From the NCBI GenBank assembly GCA_965225705.1, contig OZ245325.1:1612001-1676000 (forward strand): DNA of 64,000 bases, given 5' to 3'. The notes under the pieces are model-generated. The model ran no database searches. It saw nothing but the letters and a program-made list of their open reading frames with translations, and was not told the DNA's origin. This document shows positions 45,073 to 53,317 of the stretch, one piece after another. Each line of letters begins with the position of its first letter. Position 1 is the first letter of the stretch. The DNA is from G965225705 sp965225705 (lineage in GTDB: Bacteria > Pseudomonadota > Alphaproteobacteria > Caulobacterales > Maricaulaceae). The position numbers were made by a program, and so were the translations under genes.

Positions 45073-45135
45073 GAAAATTTGTCCTGTTGGTATGGTCTCA
45101 AATTGACGACAATATTGTATACCCGGATGATGTGT

Positions 45136-45780
45136 TTAGGGGGTCACAGCGTCCGGTTGCTGATCAGGATGGGCCTTTTGAAAGGCCTCAAGCCGGGAGG
45201 CTGCTTTATCTGCTCTGCACAAACGTTTGTAGGGAGCCGGATCAACCCCAAAACGACGTGCGGCATAAAGTTGAGGGACCAGATAAGCTTCCACAAGGCC
45301 GGGTGTCGTCCCAAAGCAAAAATCCCCCTCCGACTCCTCCTGTTCAAGCATGGCTTCCAGTGCTTCAAGACCTTTTGAAATCCAGTGGCGGCGCCAGGTG
45401 AGAACCATGTGATCATCTGCATCCATGACAGAGCTCAGATACTGGCCGGTGCGTAGATTCTGTAAAGGAGCAATCTCACAGGCTATAATGGCACATACAG
45501 CGCGGGCTCTGGCCCGTCTGAAGGGCTCTTCAGGCAAAAGGGGAGGGTTGGGATAGATCTCTTCAAGCCATTCTAAAATAGCGCCAGACTGGATAAGGCG
45601 GCCTTCCTCAGTTTCCAAAACAGGAACAAGCCCCTGAGGGTTACGGGCCTTCCATGAGGGACTGTGCTGGTCTCCTGCTTTCAGGTTGACAGCATGACCG
45701 GCATAAGAAAGACCTTTAAGTTCAAGGGCAATGCGAACACGGTATGAAGCAGAAGAACGCCAGTAGCCATAAAGTTTCAT
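45136..45780 (-). CDS. maiA: Maleylacetoacetate isomerase
   Basis: MaiA, a zeta-class glutathione transferase, isomerises maleylacetoacetate to fumarylacetoacetate in tyrosine breakdown. The 214-residue protein has the active-site motif YGYWRSSASYRVRIALELKG, the glutathione site NPQGLVPVLE and SGAILEWLEE, and the C-terminal AYLVPQLYAARRFGVD. GGAG is 7 nt before the ATG. The central Cys of the eukaryotic SSCS motif is Ala, as in many bacterial enzymes. It is divergent from hppD across a 420-bp regulatory region. Homogentisate dioxygenase and fumarylacetoacetase are not in the window. Confidence 0.94.
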   Translation of the reverse strand: MKLYGYWRSSASYRVRIALELKGLSYAGHAVNLKAGDQHSPSWKARNPQGLVPVLETEEGRLIQSGAILEWLEEIYPNPPLLPEEPFRRARARAVCAIIACEIAPLQNLRTGQYLSSVMDADDHMVLTWRRHWISKGLEALEAMLEQEESEGDFCFGTTPGLVEAYLVPQLYAARRFGVDPAPYKRLCRADKAASRLEAFQKAHPDQQPDAVTP

Positions 45781-46200
45781 CAGAATTCTCCATCATGGGC
45801 ATATCAAAATGTGAAAACAGGATGTGAGCACCCTCAAACTCATATGTTATCACCTCTCCACCTGCCGGGAAAGGGCAGGCACACTACCCCCCAATATGCT
45901 AAAAACACCTTGCATAGAGACGTATCTGGATGCTAAGATTTCTTGAATATTTTTAGAGTGCCCTAAAAATATTTACAAGATATACTGAAGGGAAAGGTCC
46001 TCACACCTTTTTTATTCTGACTTTCTATGATAATGCTCCCTTTGGCAAAAGGCCCTGGTCCGGGGCAGTCGGGTCTTTTACCCTTTAGATTGAGGCACCA
46101 GAAAAAAGGAAGAGCAGGAGAGACTATCACTTCCCTCCTTAACCTGTGAAAATACTTTTAAAATCTGGAAAACATAGTAAGAAAACCTGGAGATAAGCAT
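45781..46200. other. Divergent regulatory region between maiA and hppD
   Basis: This 420-bp region has no ORF. It holds a long inverted repeat at 45941-45980 (separate entry) and a small GC hairpin (CTGCC ... GGCAG) near 45880. Both flanking genes act in tyrosine degradation, so it likely carries their promoters and operators. Confidence 0.6.
45941..45980. repeat. Inverted repeat between maiA and hppD
   Basis: AATATTTTTAG (45946-45956) and CTAAAAATATT (45963-45973) are perfect 11-bp arms around loop AGTGCC. TCTTG (45941-45945) and CAAGA (45976-45980) extend the stem after a 2-nt bulge. There is no T-run, so an operator or cruciform is more likely than a terminator. Confidence 0.75.
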
Positions 46201-47259
46201 ATGGCCGAAGAAATTTACAACCCCGCAGGTGTTGATGGTTTTGAATTTGTAGAATACGCGCATCACAAACCCGAAGCCCTCGAGGAACTTTTTTCTCAAC
46301 TGGCCTTTATCCCGGTCGCGCGCCATAAAAGCAGACAGGTCACCCTCTATAAACAGGGAGACATAACCTTTGTTCTGAATGCAGAACCTCAGGCGCAGGG
46401 CATGATGTTTGAGCATGCCCATGGTCCCTGTGCAAATGCTATGGCCTTTCGGGTTCAGGATGCCCAAAAAACCTATGCCTATCTTATAGACAAAGGTGCC
46501 AAACCCATCACAGACGGACTTTGGTCAGACACTGTACCCGCCATTGAAGGCATTGGGGGCTCGGCCCTCTACCTTGTGGAACAAAAAGAAGGAAGACCAG
46601 CCTATGCAGAAGAATTTACCTGGCTTACAGATGAAAGAAACCCTTTCGGGGTTGGCCTGCATACTCTGGATCACCTCACCCACAATGTCCATCAGGGCCA
46701 GATGGATGTCTGGGCCAAATTTTATGAGGACTTTTTCAATTTTCGTGAAATCCGTTATTTTGATATTACAGGGGAATATACGGGCCTGTTCTCCCGCGCC
46801 ATGACGGGGCCCTGTGGAAAGCTGAAAATCCCCTTAAATGAATCCAAGGATGACCAGTCTCAAATTGCAGAATATCTCCGCGAATATAAAGGCGAAGGCA
46901 TTCAGCATATAGCCCTTGCGACAGATGATATTTATGCAACCATTGAAGCTTTGCGCGAACGCAATGTGATTTTTCAGGATGTTAAAGACACATATTATGA
47001 AGGGGTGGACAAGCGCCTCCCGGGGCATGGTGAAGATCTGGTACGCATGAAAAAAAACAGTATTTTAATCGACGGCGCCCCGGATAAAGGTCAGGGTCTC
47101 CTCCTCCAGATTTTTACACAAACCGTTATAGGCCCTATTTTCTTCGAAATTATCCAGCGCAAAGGGAATCAGGGTTTTGGGGAAGGCAATTTCCAGGCTC
47201 TTTTTGACTCCATTGAGCTGGATCAGATACGCCGCGGTGTCCTTGAACCACAGACCTGA
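46201..47259 (+). CDS. hppD: 4-hydroxyphenylpyruvate dioxygenase
   Basis: HppD converts 4-hydroxyphenylpyruvate to homogentisate, the second step of tyrosine degradation, using Fe(II) and O2. The 352-residue protein has two vicinal-oxygen-chelate domains. Iron ligands are His in DHLTHNVHQG, His in GIQHIALATDD and Glu in GPIFFEIIQRKGNQGFGEGN. The segments SRAMTGPCGKLKIPLNE and LQIFTQTVIGPI are typical. GGAG lies 8-9 nt before the ATG. It is divergent from maiA, consistent with a tyrosine pathway locus split over the genome. Confidence 0.95.
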   Translation: MAEEIYNPAGVDGFEFVEYAHHKPEALEELFSQLAFIPVARHKSRQVTLYKQGDITFVLNAEPQAQGMMFEHAHGPCANAMAFRVQDAQKTYAYLIDKGAKPITDGLWSDTVPAIEGIGGSALYLVEQKEGRPAYAEEFTWLTDERNPFGVGLHTLDHLTHNVHQGQMDVWAKFYEDFFNFREIRYFDITGEYTGLFSRAMTGPCGKLKIPLNESKDDQSQIAEYLREYKGEGIQHIALATDDIYATIEALRERNVIFQDVKDTYYEGVDKRLPGHGEDLVRMKKNSILIDGAPDKGQGLLLQIFTQTVIGPIFFEIIQRKGNQGFGEGNFQALFDSIELDQIRRGVLEPQT

Positions 47260-47277
47260 CCACCATAACAGGAAGGG

Positions 47278-47311
47278 GGGAAGTGTAAGCCTTATTTTAC
47301 CTTACCTTCCC
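47278..47311 (+). terminator. Hairpin after hppD
   Basis: GGGAAG-T-GTAAG (47278-47289) pairs with CTTACCTTCCC (47301-47311), one bulged T and an 11-nt loop. No T-run follows, so termination would need Rho or the hairpin only protects the mRNA end. Confidence 0.4.
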
Positions 47312-47352
47312 AAATATGCGGGCTTTCTCTCTTCCTCACCACAACCTCTCTT

Positions 47353-47384
47353 TAAATAAGGTACTTATTAAATAAGGTACTTAT
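47353..47384 (+). repeat. Two perfect 16-bp tandem repeats upstream of pgi
   Basis: TAAATAAGGTACTTAT occurs at 47353-47368 and again at 47369-47384 without a spacer. Each copy contains a near-palindrome (ATAAG-GTAC-TTAT type). The repeats end 65 bp before the pgi ATG, a typical operator position. Confidence 0.85.
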
Positions 47385-47449
47385 GATGGCGTTGATATTT
47401 AAACATACCCCTCCTCCTGTCCCTTACTTCATAAAAAGACAGATACCTT

Positions 47450-49057
47450 ATGCGTGAACAAGCCATTTGGGACAAAGCACATGCCCTAGCCACGCACCTT
47501 CATACCTCTTCTCTCCACGATCTTTTCCATAAGGATCCAAAGCGTTTTAAACGCTTTTCTTTTGCGACAGAAGGTTTCTTTCTTGATCTTTCCAAGCAAA
47601 AAATTAACTCTGAAGCTTTCCGTCTTATGCATGAGCTTGCCCTGGCTGTGGATTTTGAAGGACAGCGCAGAGCCTTATTTGAGGGCTTGCCTGTTAATGA
47701 ATCAGAGCATCGTCCGGCCCTTCATATGGCTCTCAGGGCCCCTGAAGGCTCTCCTTACAGCCGGCGGGAGAGTGTTGCAGAACGTCACAGGGTGAAGACT
47801 TTTGTAGAAAACTTTCGGAAAGGACGCCACCAGTCCCCCCCTATAAAACGCCTTGTTCATATTGGCATTGGGGGCTCAGATCTTGGCCCGAGACTGTTGT
47901 ATGAGGCCCTTAAGCCCCGGCAGTCTTCACACCCCGATCTGCGCTTTGTGGCCAATCTGGATCCGGACGACCTGATGCAGGCCCTCGAAGGCGCTGAGCC
48001 AGAACATACCCTGTTTATTTTTGTCTCCAAATCCTTCTCCACACTGGAAACGCTGACCAATGCGCAAACAGCCTGTGCCTGGCTCCGAAAAGGTTTGGGA
48101 GAACATGCGGATCTGAGCCATCATTGCCTTGCTGTTACAGCCAGACGTGACAGAGCAGAAGCTTTCGGTCTTGCCCCCTCTTCTGTTTTTGACATATGGG
48201 ACTGGGTGGGGGGCCGTACCTCGGTCTGGTCAGCAGCAAGTCTTGCGGCTGAACTGGTTCTTGGCTCTTCTGTTTTTGAGGAGTTTCTTGCAGGGGCCCA
48301 TGCCATGGATCAGCATTTTCTGACCACATCATGGGAAAAAAATCTCCCTGTTGTTCTTGGTTTTTGTGATGTCTGGATGCGGAGTTTCATGGGGTTTGAA
48401 AGCCGTGCCCTTGTCCCTTATGCCAGGCGTTTGCAGCTCCTGCCGACCTATCTTCAGCAGGTTGAGATGGAATCTAACGGAAAAAGCACACGTCGTGATG
48501 GTACCCCTTCTCTGCCAGCAGCCCCCCTTGTCTGGGGGGGAGAGGGGACAAATGGACAACACGCTTTCTTTCAGCTCCTCCATCAGGGTCAGCCCGTAAG
48601 CCCCGTTTTATTTCTTGCAATCCTGGAAGGATCAGGAGACCCCCTCCAAAGGCGTGCTCTTTTGACACAGGCTCTGGCCCAGAGTGAAGCTCTCATGAAG
48701 GGCAAATCCGAAGAGATCGTCTGTGAGGAATTACGTACACAAGGTCTATCTGCTTCTGAAATTCAACGCCTGGCCCCACAAAAAGCTTTTCCCGGGGGGC
48801 GGCCTTCCGGCATGCTGTTACTGGACCGTCTTACCCCATGGGTTTTAGGGGGGTTGATGGCACTTTTTGAGCACAAAATTTTTGTCGCAAGCACACTTTT
48901 AGGGATTAATGCTTTTGATCAGTGGGGCGTGGAACTTGGGAAAAGCCTGGCCAAAAATCTGGAAACTGACTGGGAGAAAAAAGAAGAAGACCTTGCGCTT
49001 ACTCATGACCCTTCAACACGGGGACTGATGCAGTATATACGTGGAAAAAAACTCTAA
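47450..49057 (+). CDS. pgi: Glucose-6-phosphate isomerase
   Basis: Pgi interconverts glucose 6-phosphate and fructose 6-phosphate. The 535-residue protein has HIGIGGSDLGPRLLYEALKP, the SIS phosphate site VSKSFSTLETLTNA, the catalytic MESNGKSTRRDG, and GGEGTNGQHAFFQLLHQG with catalytic Glu and His. The C-terminal GINAFDQWGVELGKSLA is the PGI signature 2. The tandem 16-bp repeat upstream suggests dedicated regulation. It is convergent with nadE; about 105 bp separate the stops. Confidence 0.96.
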   Translation: MREQAIWDKAHALATHLHTSSLHDLFHKDPKRFKRFSFATEGFFLDLSKQKINSEAFRLMHELALAVDFEGQRRALFEGLPVNESEHRPALHMALRAPEGSPYSRRESVAERHRVKTFVENFRKGRHQSPPIKRLVHIGIGGSDLGPRLLYEALKPRQSSHPDLRFVANLDPDDLMQALEGAEPEHTLFIFVSKSFSTLETLTNAQTACAWLRKGLGEHADLSHHCLAVTARRDRAEAFGLAPSSVFDIWDWVGGRTSVWSAASLAAELVLGSSVFEEFLAGAHAMDQHFLTTSWEKNLPVVLGFCDVWMRSFMGFESRALVPYARRLQLLPTYLQQVEMESNGKSTRRDGTPSLPAAPLVWGGEGTNGQHAFFQLLHQGQPVSPVLFLAILEGSGDPLQRRALLTQALAQSEALMKGKSEEIVCEELRTQGLSASEIQRLAPQKAFPGGRPSGMLLLDRLTPWVLGGLMALFEHKIFVASTLLGINAFDQWGVELGKSLAKNLETDWEKKEEDLALTHDPSTRGLMQYIRGKKL

Positions 49058-49163
49058 AAACCCCTATGCGGGAGCTGTCTCCGGAGTGATAAAAAAGGAC
49101 CTGATATCCCTTAAAAACCTCCCGTCTTACTCTCTCCGGTTTCTGACGGCCTAAGGATATGCT

Positions 49164-50831
49164 TTATGTTGTTTTGGGGTTTAAAAAACTATGGGTGAGA
49201 GGGTAACGCCAGTCGCGTCCAAAAGCACAGGAGCTCAGCTTCACACCGGGGGCTGCCTGATAGCGTTTGAACTCTGTGCGATAAAGGCGGTCTTCTATAA
49301 AAGCAACGGTCTCAGCATCATAACCCCGTGCACACATCTCCTCAAAAGAGGCCTTCTCCTCAATAAGGCCATAAAGAACACCATCAAGAATGTCATAAGG
49401 GGGAAGACTATCCTGATCCGTCTGATCCGGTCGTAATTCCGCGCTTGGAGGTTTTTCTAAAATCCTTTTGGGAAGAACGGAGCCAGCCGCCCCTGGGGAA
49501 TTTTTGGGTTTGTGGGCATTGCGCCAGCGAGCAAGAGCATAAACCTCTGTTTTATAAAGATCCTTTAAAGGGTTATATCCCCCACACATATCCCCATACA
49601 GTGTGGCATAGCCCACAGCCAGTTCCGACTTATTTCCCGTGGTCAACACCATGGCCCCTGTTTTATTAGAGAGGGCCATAAGAAGAAGACCACGCAGGCG
49701 GGACTGAAGATTTTCCTCTGTTATATCCGCTGGTTTGTTCTTAAAAAAAGGCTTAAGAAGCCCCTCAACGGAGGGAAGGACATCTTCAAGATCAAGAATA
49801 TCCGTAGAGACTCCCAAAGCTTCCGCACAGGCTTTGCCATCTTCCAGAGAGGCCGGAGATGTATAACGCGTTGGCATCATGACGCAATGCACCCGCTCTG
49901 CCCCCAAAGCATCACAGGCAAGGGCAGCGACCAGAGCTGAGTCAATCCCCCCGGACAGGCCAAGAATCACCCCGGGAAATCTGTTCTTTTGAACATAATC
50001 ACGAAGCCCCAGCACAACAGCCTGATAATCTGCCTCCAGAGTGCCCATAACAGGAGCTCTTTCTCCTTCTTCACACTGCCATCCCCCACCATATCGTGTC
50101 CAGCGGGATACAGAAAAATCCGTCTCAAAACGGGGCAGACTCCGGACCAAAACACCATCAGCATTCATAACCAGAGAGCCCCCATCAAAGACAAGCTCAT
50201 CCTGTCCCCCAACCTGATTAACATAAAGGAGGGGTAAATCTGTTGCCTCCTGACGTTGTTTGAGTGCCAGGAAGCGTTCCTCTTCCACACCACGCCGATA
50301 AGGAGACGCGTTAGAGCTTATGAGAATTTCAGCCCCCTGCTCCGCCAGATGACGTCCGGGGCCCGGACGCCATAAATCTTCACACACAGGTAAGCCCAGT
50401 TTCACCCCACGAAACGCAACAGGCTGCGGCAAAGGGCCGGGCTCAAAAAGACGTGCTTCATCAAAAACACCATAATTAGGAAGAAAATGCTTAAAGCGGA
50501 TAGCTTGAATCTCTCCCTGATCAATCAGAACAACAGCGTTATAAACCTTCCCTTCCTCATACCAGGGCGTACCTATTACAAAACCTGTCGGGGAATTTTT
50601 TGTAGCCTCTGCTAAATCCTGAACAGCCTGCATTGACTTTTGTACAAAATCAGGGCGTAAAATCAGGTCTTCTGGTGGATAACCCGTCAAAAACAGCTCA
50701 GAAAACACGACAAGATCACATCCGGACTGGCCTGCTTTTAAAACCGTCTGCAAGGCCAGGTCATAAGTATCACGCAAAGCCCCAACACAGGGATTAAGCT
50801 GTGCAAGACCTATGGTCAGAGAAGAGGTCAT
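49164..50831 (-). CDS. nadE: Glutamine-dependent NAD+ synthase
   Basis: NadE amidates deamido-NAD to NAD with glutamine as nitrogen donor. The 555-residue protein has an N-terminal nitrilase-type glutaminase domain (catalytic Glu in VFSELFLTGYPPEDL, Lys in RFKHFLPNYGVFDE, Cys in GLPVCEDLWRPG). The C-terminal synthetase has the P-loop LGLSGGIDSALVAALA and TTGNKSELAVGYATLYGD. The ATG at 50831 is preceded by GGGGGAG; the frame to 50921 is not used. It lies 101 bp from the Lrp gene on the same strand. Confidence 0.96.
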   Translation of the reverse strand: MTSSLTIGLAQLNPCVGALRDTYDLALQTVLKAGQSGCDLVVFSELFLTGYPPEDLILRPDFVQKSMQAVQDLAEATKNSPTGFVIGTPWYEEGKVYNAVVLIDQGEIQAIRFKHFLPNYGVFDEARLFEPGPLPQPVAFRGVKLGLPVCEDLWRPGPGRHLAEQGAEILISSNASPYRRGVEEERFLALKQRQEATDLPLLYVNQVGGQDELVFDGGSLVMNADGVLVRSLPRFETDFSVSRWTRYGGGWQCEEGERAPVMGTLEADYQAVVLGLRDYVQKNRFPGVILGLSGGIDSALVAALACDALGAERVHCVMMPTRYTSPASLEDGKACAEALGVSTDILDLEDVLPSVEGLLKPFFKNKPADITEENLQSRLRGLLLMALSNKTGAMVLTTGNKSELAVGYATLYGDMCGGYNPLKDLYKTEVYALARWRNAHKPKNSPGAAGSVLPKRILEKPPSAELRPDQTDQDSLPPYDILDGVLYGLIEEKASFEEMCARGYDAETVAFIEDRLYRTEFKRYQAAPGVKLSSCAFGRDWRYPLTHSFLNPKTT

Positions 50832-50931
50832 GAGGACTCCCCCGTATAAAACTTCATAAAAGATACCCCTTCCCCCCATCCCGGCGGATACGAGCTGGCA
50901 AGACAGGCTTTCATCCCTCAATCAAAAAATA

Positions 50932-51390
50932 TCAGGCATAATCCAGAGGTAGAGACGTCGTACATTTGATAGTTTCCATCACAAAACTGGCGCTCACATC
51001 ACTGAGATCTGCGGCACGAATAATTCTTTTATAGACCTTATCATATTCTGCTATGCCGGGAACAACAACCTTGAGAACATAGTCAATATCTCCACTTGTC
51101 CGGTAAAATTCCACGACCTCTGGTATTGTCCTCACACCTTCTAAAAAATTTTCGAGCCATTCTTCATGATGGTATGTTGTACGTATGGCCACAAAAGCAA
51201 TCAGGTCAAGATTCACAGACTTTGCGTTAATAAGAGCAACCTGTTTCTCAATAATTCCTTTTTTCTCAAGACTTTTAATTCGGCGCCAGCAGGGTGTACC
51301 TGACAGGCCAACAGCCTCAGCAATATCCTGCACAGGACGATTTGCATTCTTTTGCAGTTCAGCAAGAATACGTTTATCGACAGAATCCAT
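50932..51390 (-). CDS. Lrp/AsnC family transcriptional regulator
   Basis: The 152-residue protein has an N-terminal winged helix (MDSVDKRILAELQKNANRPV, then IAEAVGLSGTPCWRRIKSLEKKGII) and a C-terminal RAM domain with the effector-loop pattern FYRTSGDIDYVLKVVVPG. Lrp proteins sense amino acids and form octamers. The ATG at 51390 is chosen over the in-frame TTG at 51396. It is divergent from the DUF6356 gene across about 150 bp and upstream of nadE. Given tyrosine and proline genes in the window, amino-acid control is plausible, but targets are unknown. Confidence 0.93.
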   Translation of the reverse strand: MDSVDKRILAELQKNANRPVQDIAEAVGLSGTPCWRRIKSLEKKGIIEKQVALINAKSVNLDLIAFVAIRTTYHHEEWLENFLEGVRTIPEVVEFYRTSGDIDYVLKVVVPGIAEYDKVYKRIIRAADLSDVSASFVMETIKCTTSLPLDYA

Positions 51391-51544
51391 ACTCAATTAC
51401 CATCATTTTAGAGAATATTATTCTCTCTTTTAAAGAAAAAAGAGAAAAAAAGAAGATGTTTTTTTTATTTTTCTGTGCTAATTTTGTCGTGGTGATTATC
51501 TATAAGACTTCTTTCTTAAGCTTTAAATGATGGTGAGGCACTTC

Positions 51545-51805
51545 ATGTTAAAGAATTTTTTTTGTGACCATCCGCACTCTGTCGGAGAGAGTTATAGCAA
51601 ACATTGCAGCATGGCTTTTGGCTTTGGAGTGACCATGATCCTTGGGGGTCTTGCATGTTGTCTGCATGCCATTTTTCCCTTTATGTTTAAAGATACAGCC
51701 AGCAAAACTGTTCATAAGCTTTATGGGCGTATGAAAGACAGAGGCAATATGCCACAACAGGAAGAAAAAGCCACACAGGACATGTTGATAGAAGACCTGT
51801 CATAA
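51545..51805 (+). CDS. DUF6356-type small membrane protein
   Basis: The 86-residue product matches the small alphaproteobacterial DUF6356 family: DHPHSVGESYSKHCSMAFGF, then a TM helix GVTMILGGLACCLHAIFPFMF, then TASKTVHKLYGRM. The ATG at 51545 has GTGAGG 6 nt upstream; the earlier ATG at 51527 has none. One TM segment with two adjacent Cys (ACC) places it in the inner membrane. A polar tail of about 25 residues follows the conserved part. The function is unknown. It is divergent from the Lrp gene and convergent with COQ9. Confidence 0.8.
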   Translation: MLKNFFCDHPHSVGESYSKHCSMAFGFGVTMILGGLACCLHAIFPFMFKDTASKTVHKLYGRMKDRGNMPQQEEKATQDMLIEDLS

Positions 51806-51821
51806 GGCCCTTGTAACAGCT

Positions 51822-52490
51822 TTATCCGGAAAAGCGCGGACGGCCATAACGCAGCTGCGCCAGTGTGCCTGTCAGAGAGGGAAGTTGCGCGCGCTGTTCT
51901 TTAAAATCTCTTTTGAACTTTTCGAATGTCATCACCCCTGTCAGACGGCGCTCCAGAAAAGCCCAGACTTTCTCTTCATCCTCTTCATACATCCAGACAT
52001 GGACTGTAGAGGCATAAACCCCTGAAAGAACAGCACGTTTGGAATAATAGTTGCCGTCCAGAGATGTGTCCCCAAGGGCTTTCCAAATCTTATCTGCCGT
52101 AGCCCAGATAAGCTTTGCCTTCAAAGAGCAGACATCAGGAAACAACAAACGCAGCTGTGCGCGACGCGCAGCCTCACGATAAGGTTTTAAAAGCTGAAGG
52201 CGGCGTTTGACAGCAAGGGCCACTTTCTCACGAATTTTAAGAGAGGGCACATCCTCTTCCTGAAAAATTTCTACCATAGCTTTATCGAGCTCAAATGACC
52301 AAAAGCGGAGAAGATCAGGGACCCCTTCGGGAAAGGTTAAAACCTCTGTACCTTCAGGAAACCCCGCTGCTTTCACCGCCCGCTTTAACGTCATGGCGTT
52401 CCAGCCATCCAAAGCAGCAAGACCAAGCGCTTCACGCAAAATATCCGTACACCGCGCCTCAAAATAAGGAAAGTCATGTTCTGTTTTCAT
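51822..52490 (-). CDS. COQ9 family protein
   Basis: COQ9 proteins have a TetR-like fold, bind lipids and help COQ7 in ubiquinone synthesis. The 222-residue protein starts with a TetR-like helical part (ILREALGLAALDGWNAMTLKRAVKAAGFPEG). It contains the COQ9 block WATADKIWKALGDTSLDGNYYSKRAVLSGVYASTVHVWM, with the conserved NYYSKR and the lipid-facing Trp residues. With coq7 at 39.2 kb in the same window, a COQ7-COQ9 partnership is likely although the genes are 12 kb apart. The usual neighbour rpsU is absent. Confidence 0.92.
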   Translation of the reverse strand: MKTEHDFPYFEARCTDILREALGLAALDGWNAMTLKRAVKAAGFPEGTEVLTFPEGVPDLLRFWSFELDKAMVEIFQEEDVPSLKIREKVALAVKRRLQLLKPYREAARRAQLRLLFPDVCSLKAKLIWATADKIWKALGDTSLDGNYYSKRAVLSGVYASTVHVWMYEEDEEKVWAFLERRLTGVMTFEKFKRDFKEQRAQLPSLTGTLAQLRYGRPRFSG

Positions 52491-52553
52491 GAGGCTATAC
52501 TTTAAAGATAAAGACAGTCCCTGTCATCCCTGTTCTATCTTTTTCGTGCAATC

Positions 52554-53162
52554 TTATCCTGCACCCCTCTGTCCGGAGCTATCATATCGCCCCTCTGCTA
52601 AATGTTTCAGGCAAAGAGGGTAAAGCCTGTGTTCTGCCTCCAGCACACGCGCAGCAAGGCTTTCAGGGGTATCATGGCTGAAAACAGGAAGTGAAGCCTG
52701 AGCCACAACACGCCCCTCATCCATGCCTTCAGAGACAAAATGTACACTGCATCCATGACGCCTGACCCTTGCCTCCAGAGCACGCTCATGGGTCTTTAGC
52801 CCCTTAAAATCTGGCAAAAGAGAGGGATGAATATTCAACTGACGTCCCTGCCAGCGGGCCACAAACCAGGGAGTTAACAACCGCATAAACCCCGCATTAC
52901 AAATAAGCTCAACGCCATGCTCACACAGTACAGAGTCTAAAGCCTGTTCGAAAGCGAGACGGGAGGGAAAAGCCTTATGATCAAGACTATGTGCTGAAAG
53001 CCCCAAAATTCTGGCCCTCTCAAGGCCCGGTGCCTGAGGACGATTAGAGAGGACAAGGACAATGTCAGCTGGATAATTATCTTCTCTACACGCCCGTGCC
53101 AGGCTCTCCATATTAGAGCCCCGCCCTGAAATAAGAACAGCCACACGCTTTTTTTGTATCAC
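52554..53162 (-). CDS. purN: Phosphoribosylglycinamide formyltransferase PurN
   Basis: PurN transfers a formyl group from 10-formyl-THF to GAR in purine synthesis. The 202-residue protein has VAVLISGRGSNMESLARAC, ICNAGFMRLLTPWFV, the catalytic Asn and His in QLNIHPSLLPDFKG, and the Asp in VSEGMDEGRVVAQA. The second part of the motif reads DEGRVVAQ instead of the common DxGPII. In many relatives purN follows purM; here it stands between COQ9 and DUF4175 genes. Confidence 0.94.
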   Translation of the reverse strand: MIQKKRVAVLISGRGSNMESLARACREDNYPADIVLVLSNRPQAPGLERARILGLSAHSLDHKAFPSRLAFEQALDSVLCEHGVELICNAGFMRLLTPWFVARWQGRQLNIHPSLLPDFKGLKTHERALEARVRRHGCSVHFVSEGMDEGRVVAQASLPVFSHDTPESLAARVLEAEHRLYPLCLKHLAEGRYDSSGQRGAG

Positions 53163-53317
53163 GCTTTCAGTCCTGAAAAGAAAATAATATCCGAAGTTGT
53201 TTTAAAGAGAAAAGATTGTGTGATCAATTTTTTAAGGATATGTATTTTTCTTTTAAAGAGATGTCTCCACTCTCTTTGAAGACTTTTTTTGGTCAGGCAT
53301 GCTGTCAGAGGCTTTTT

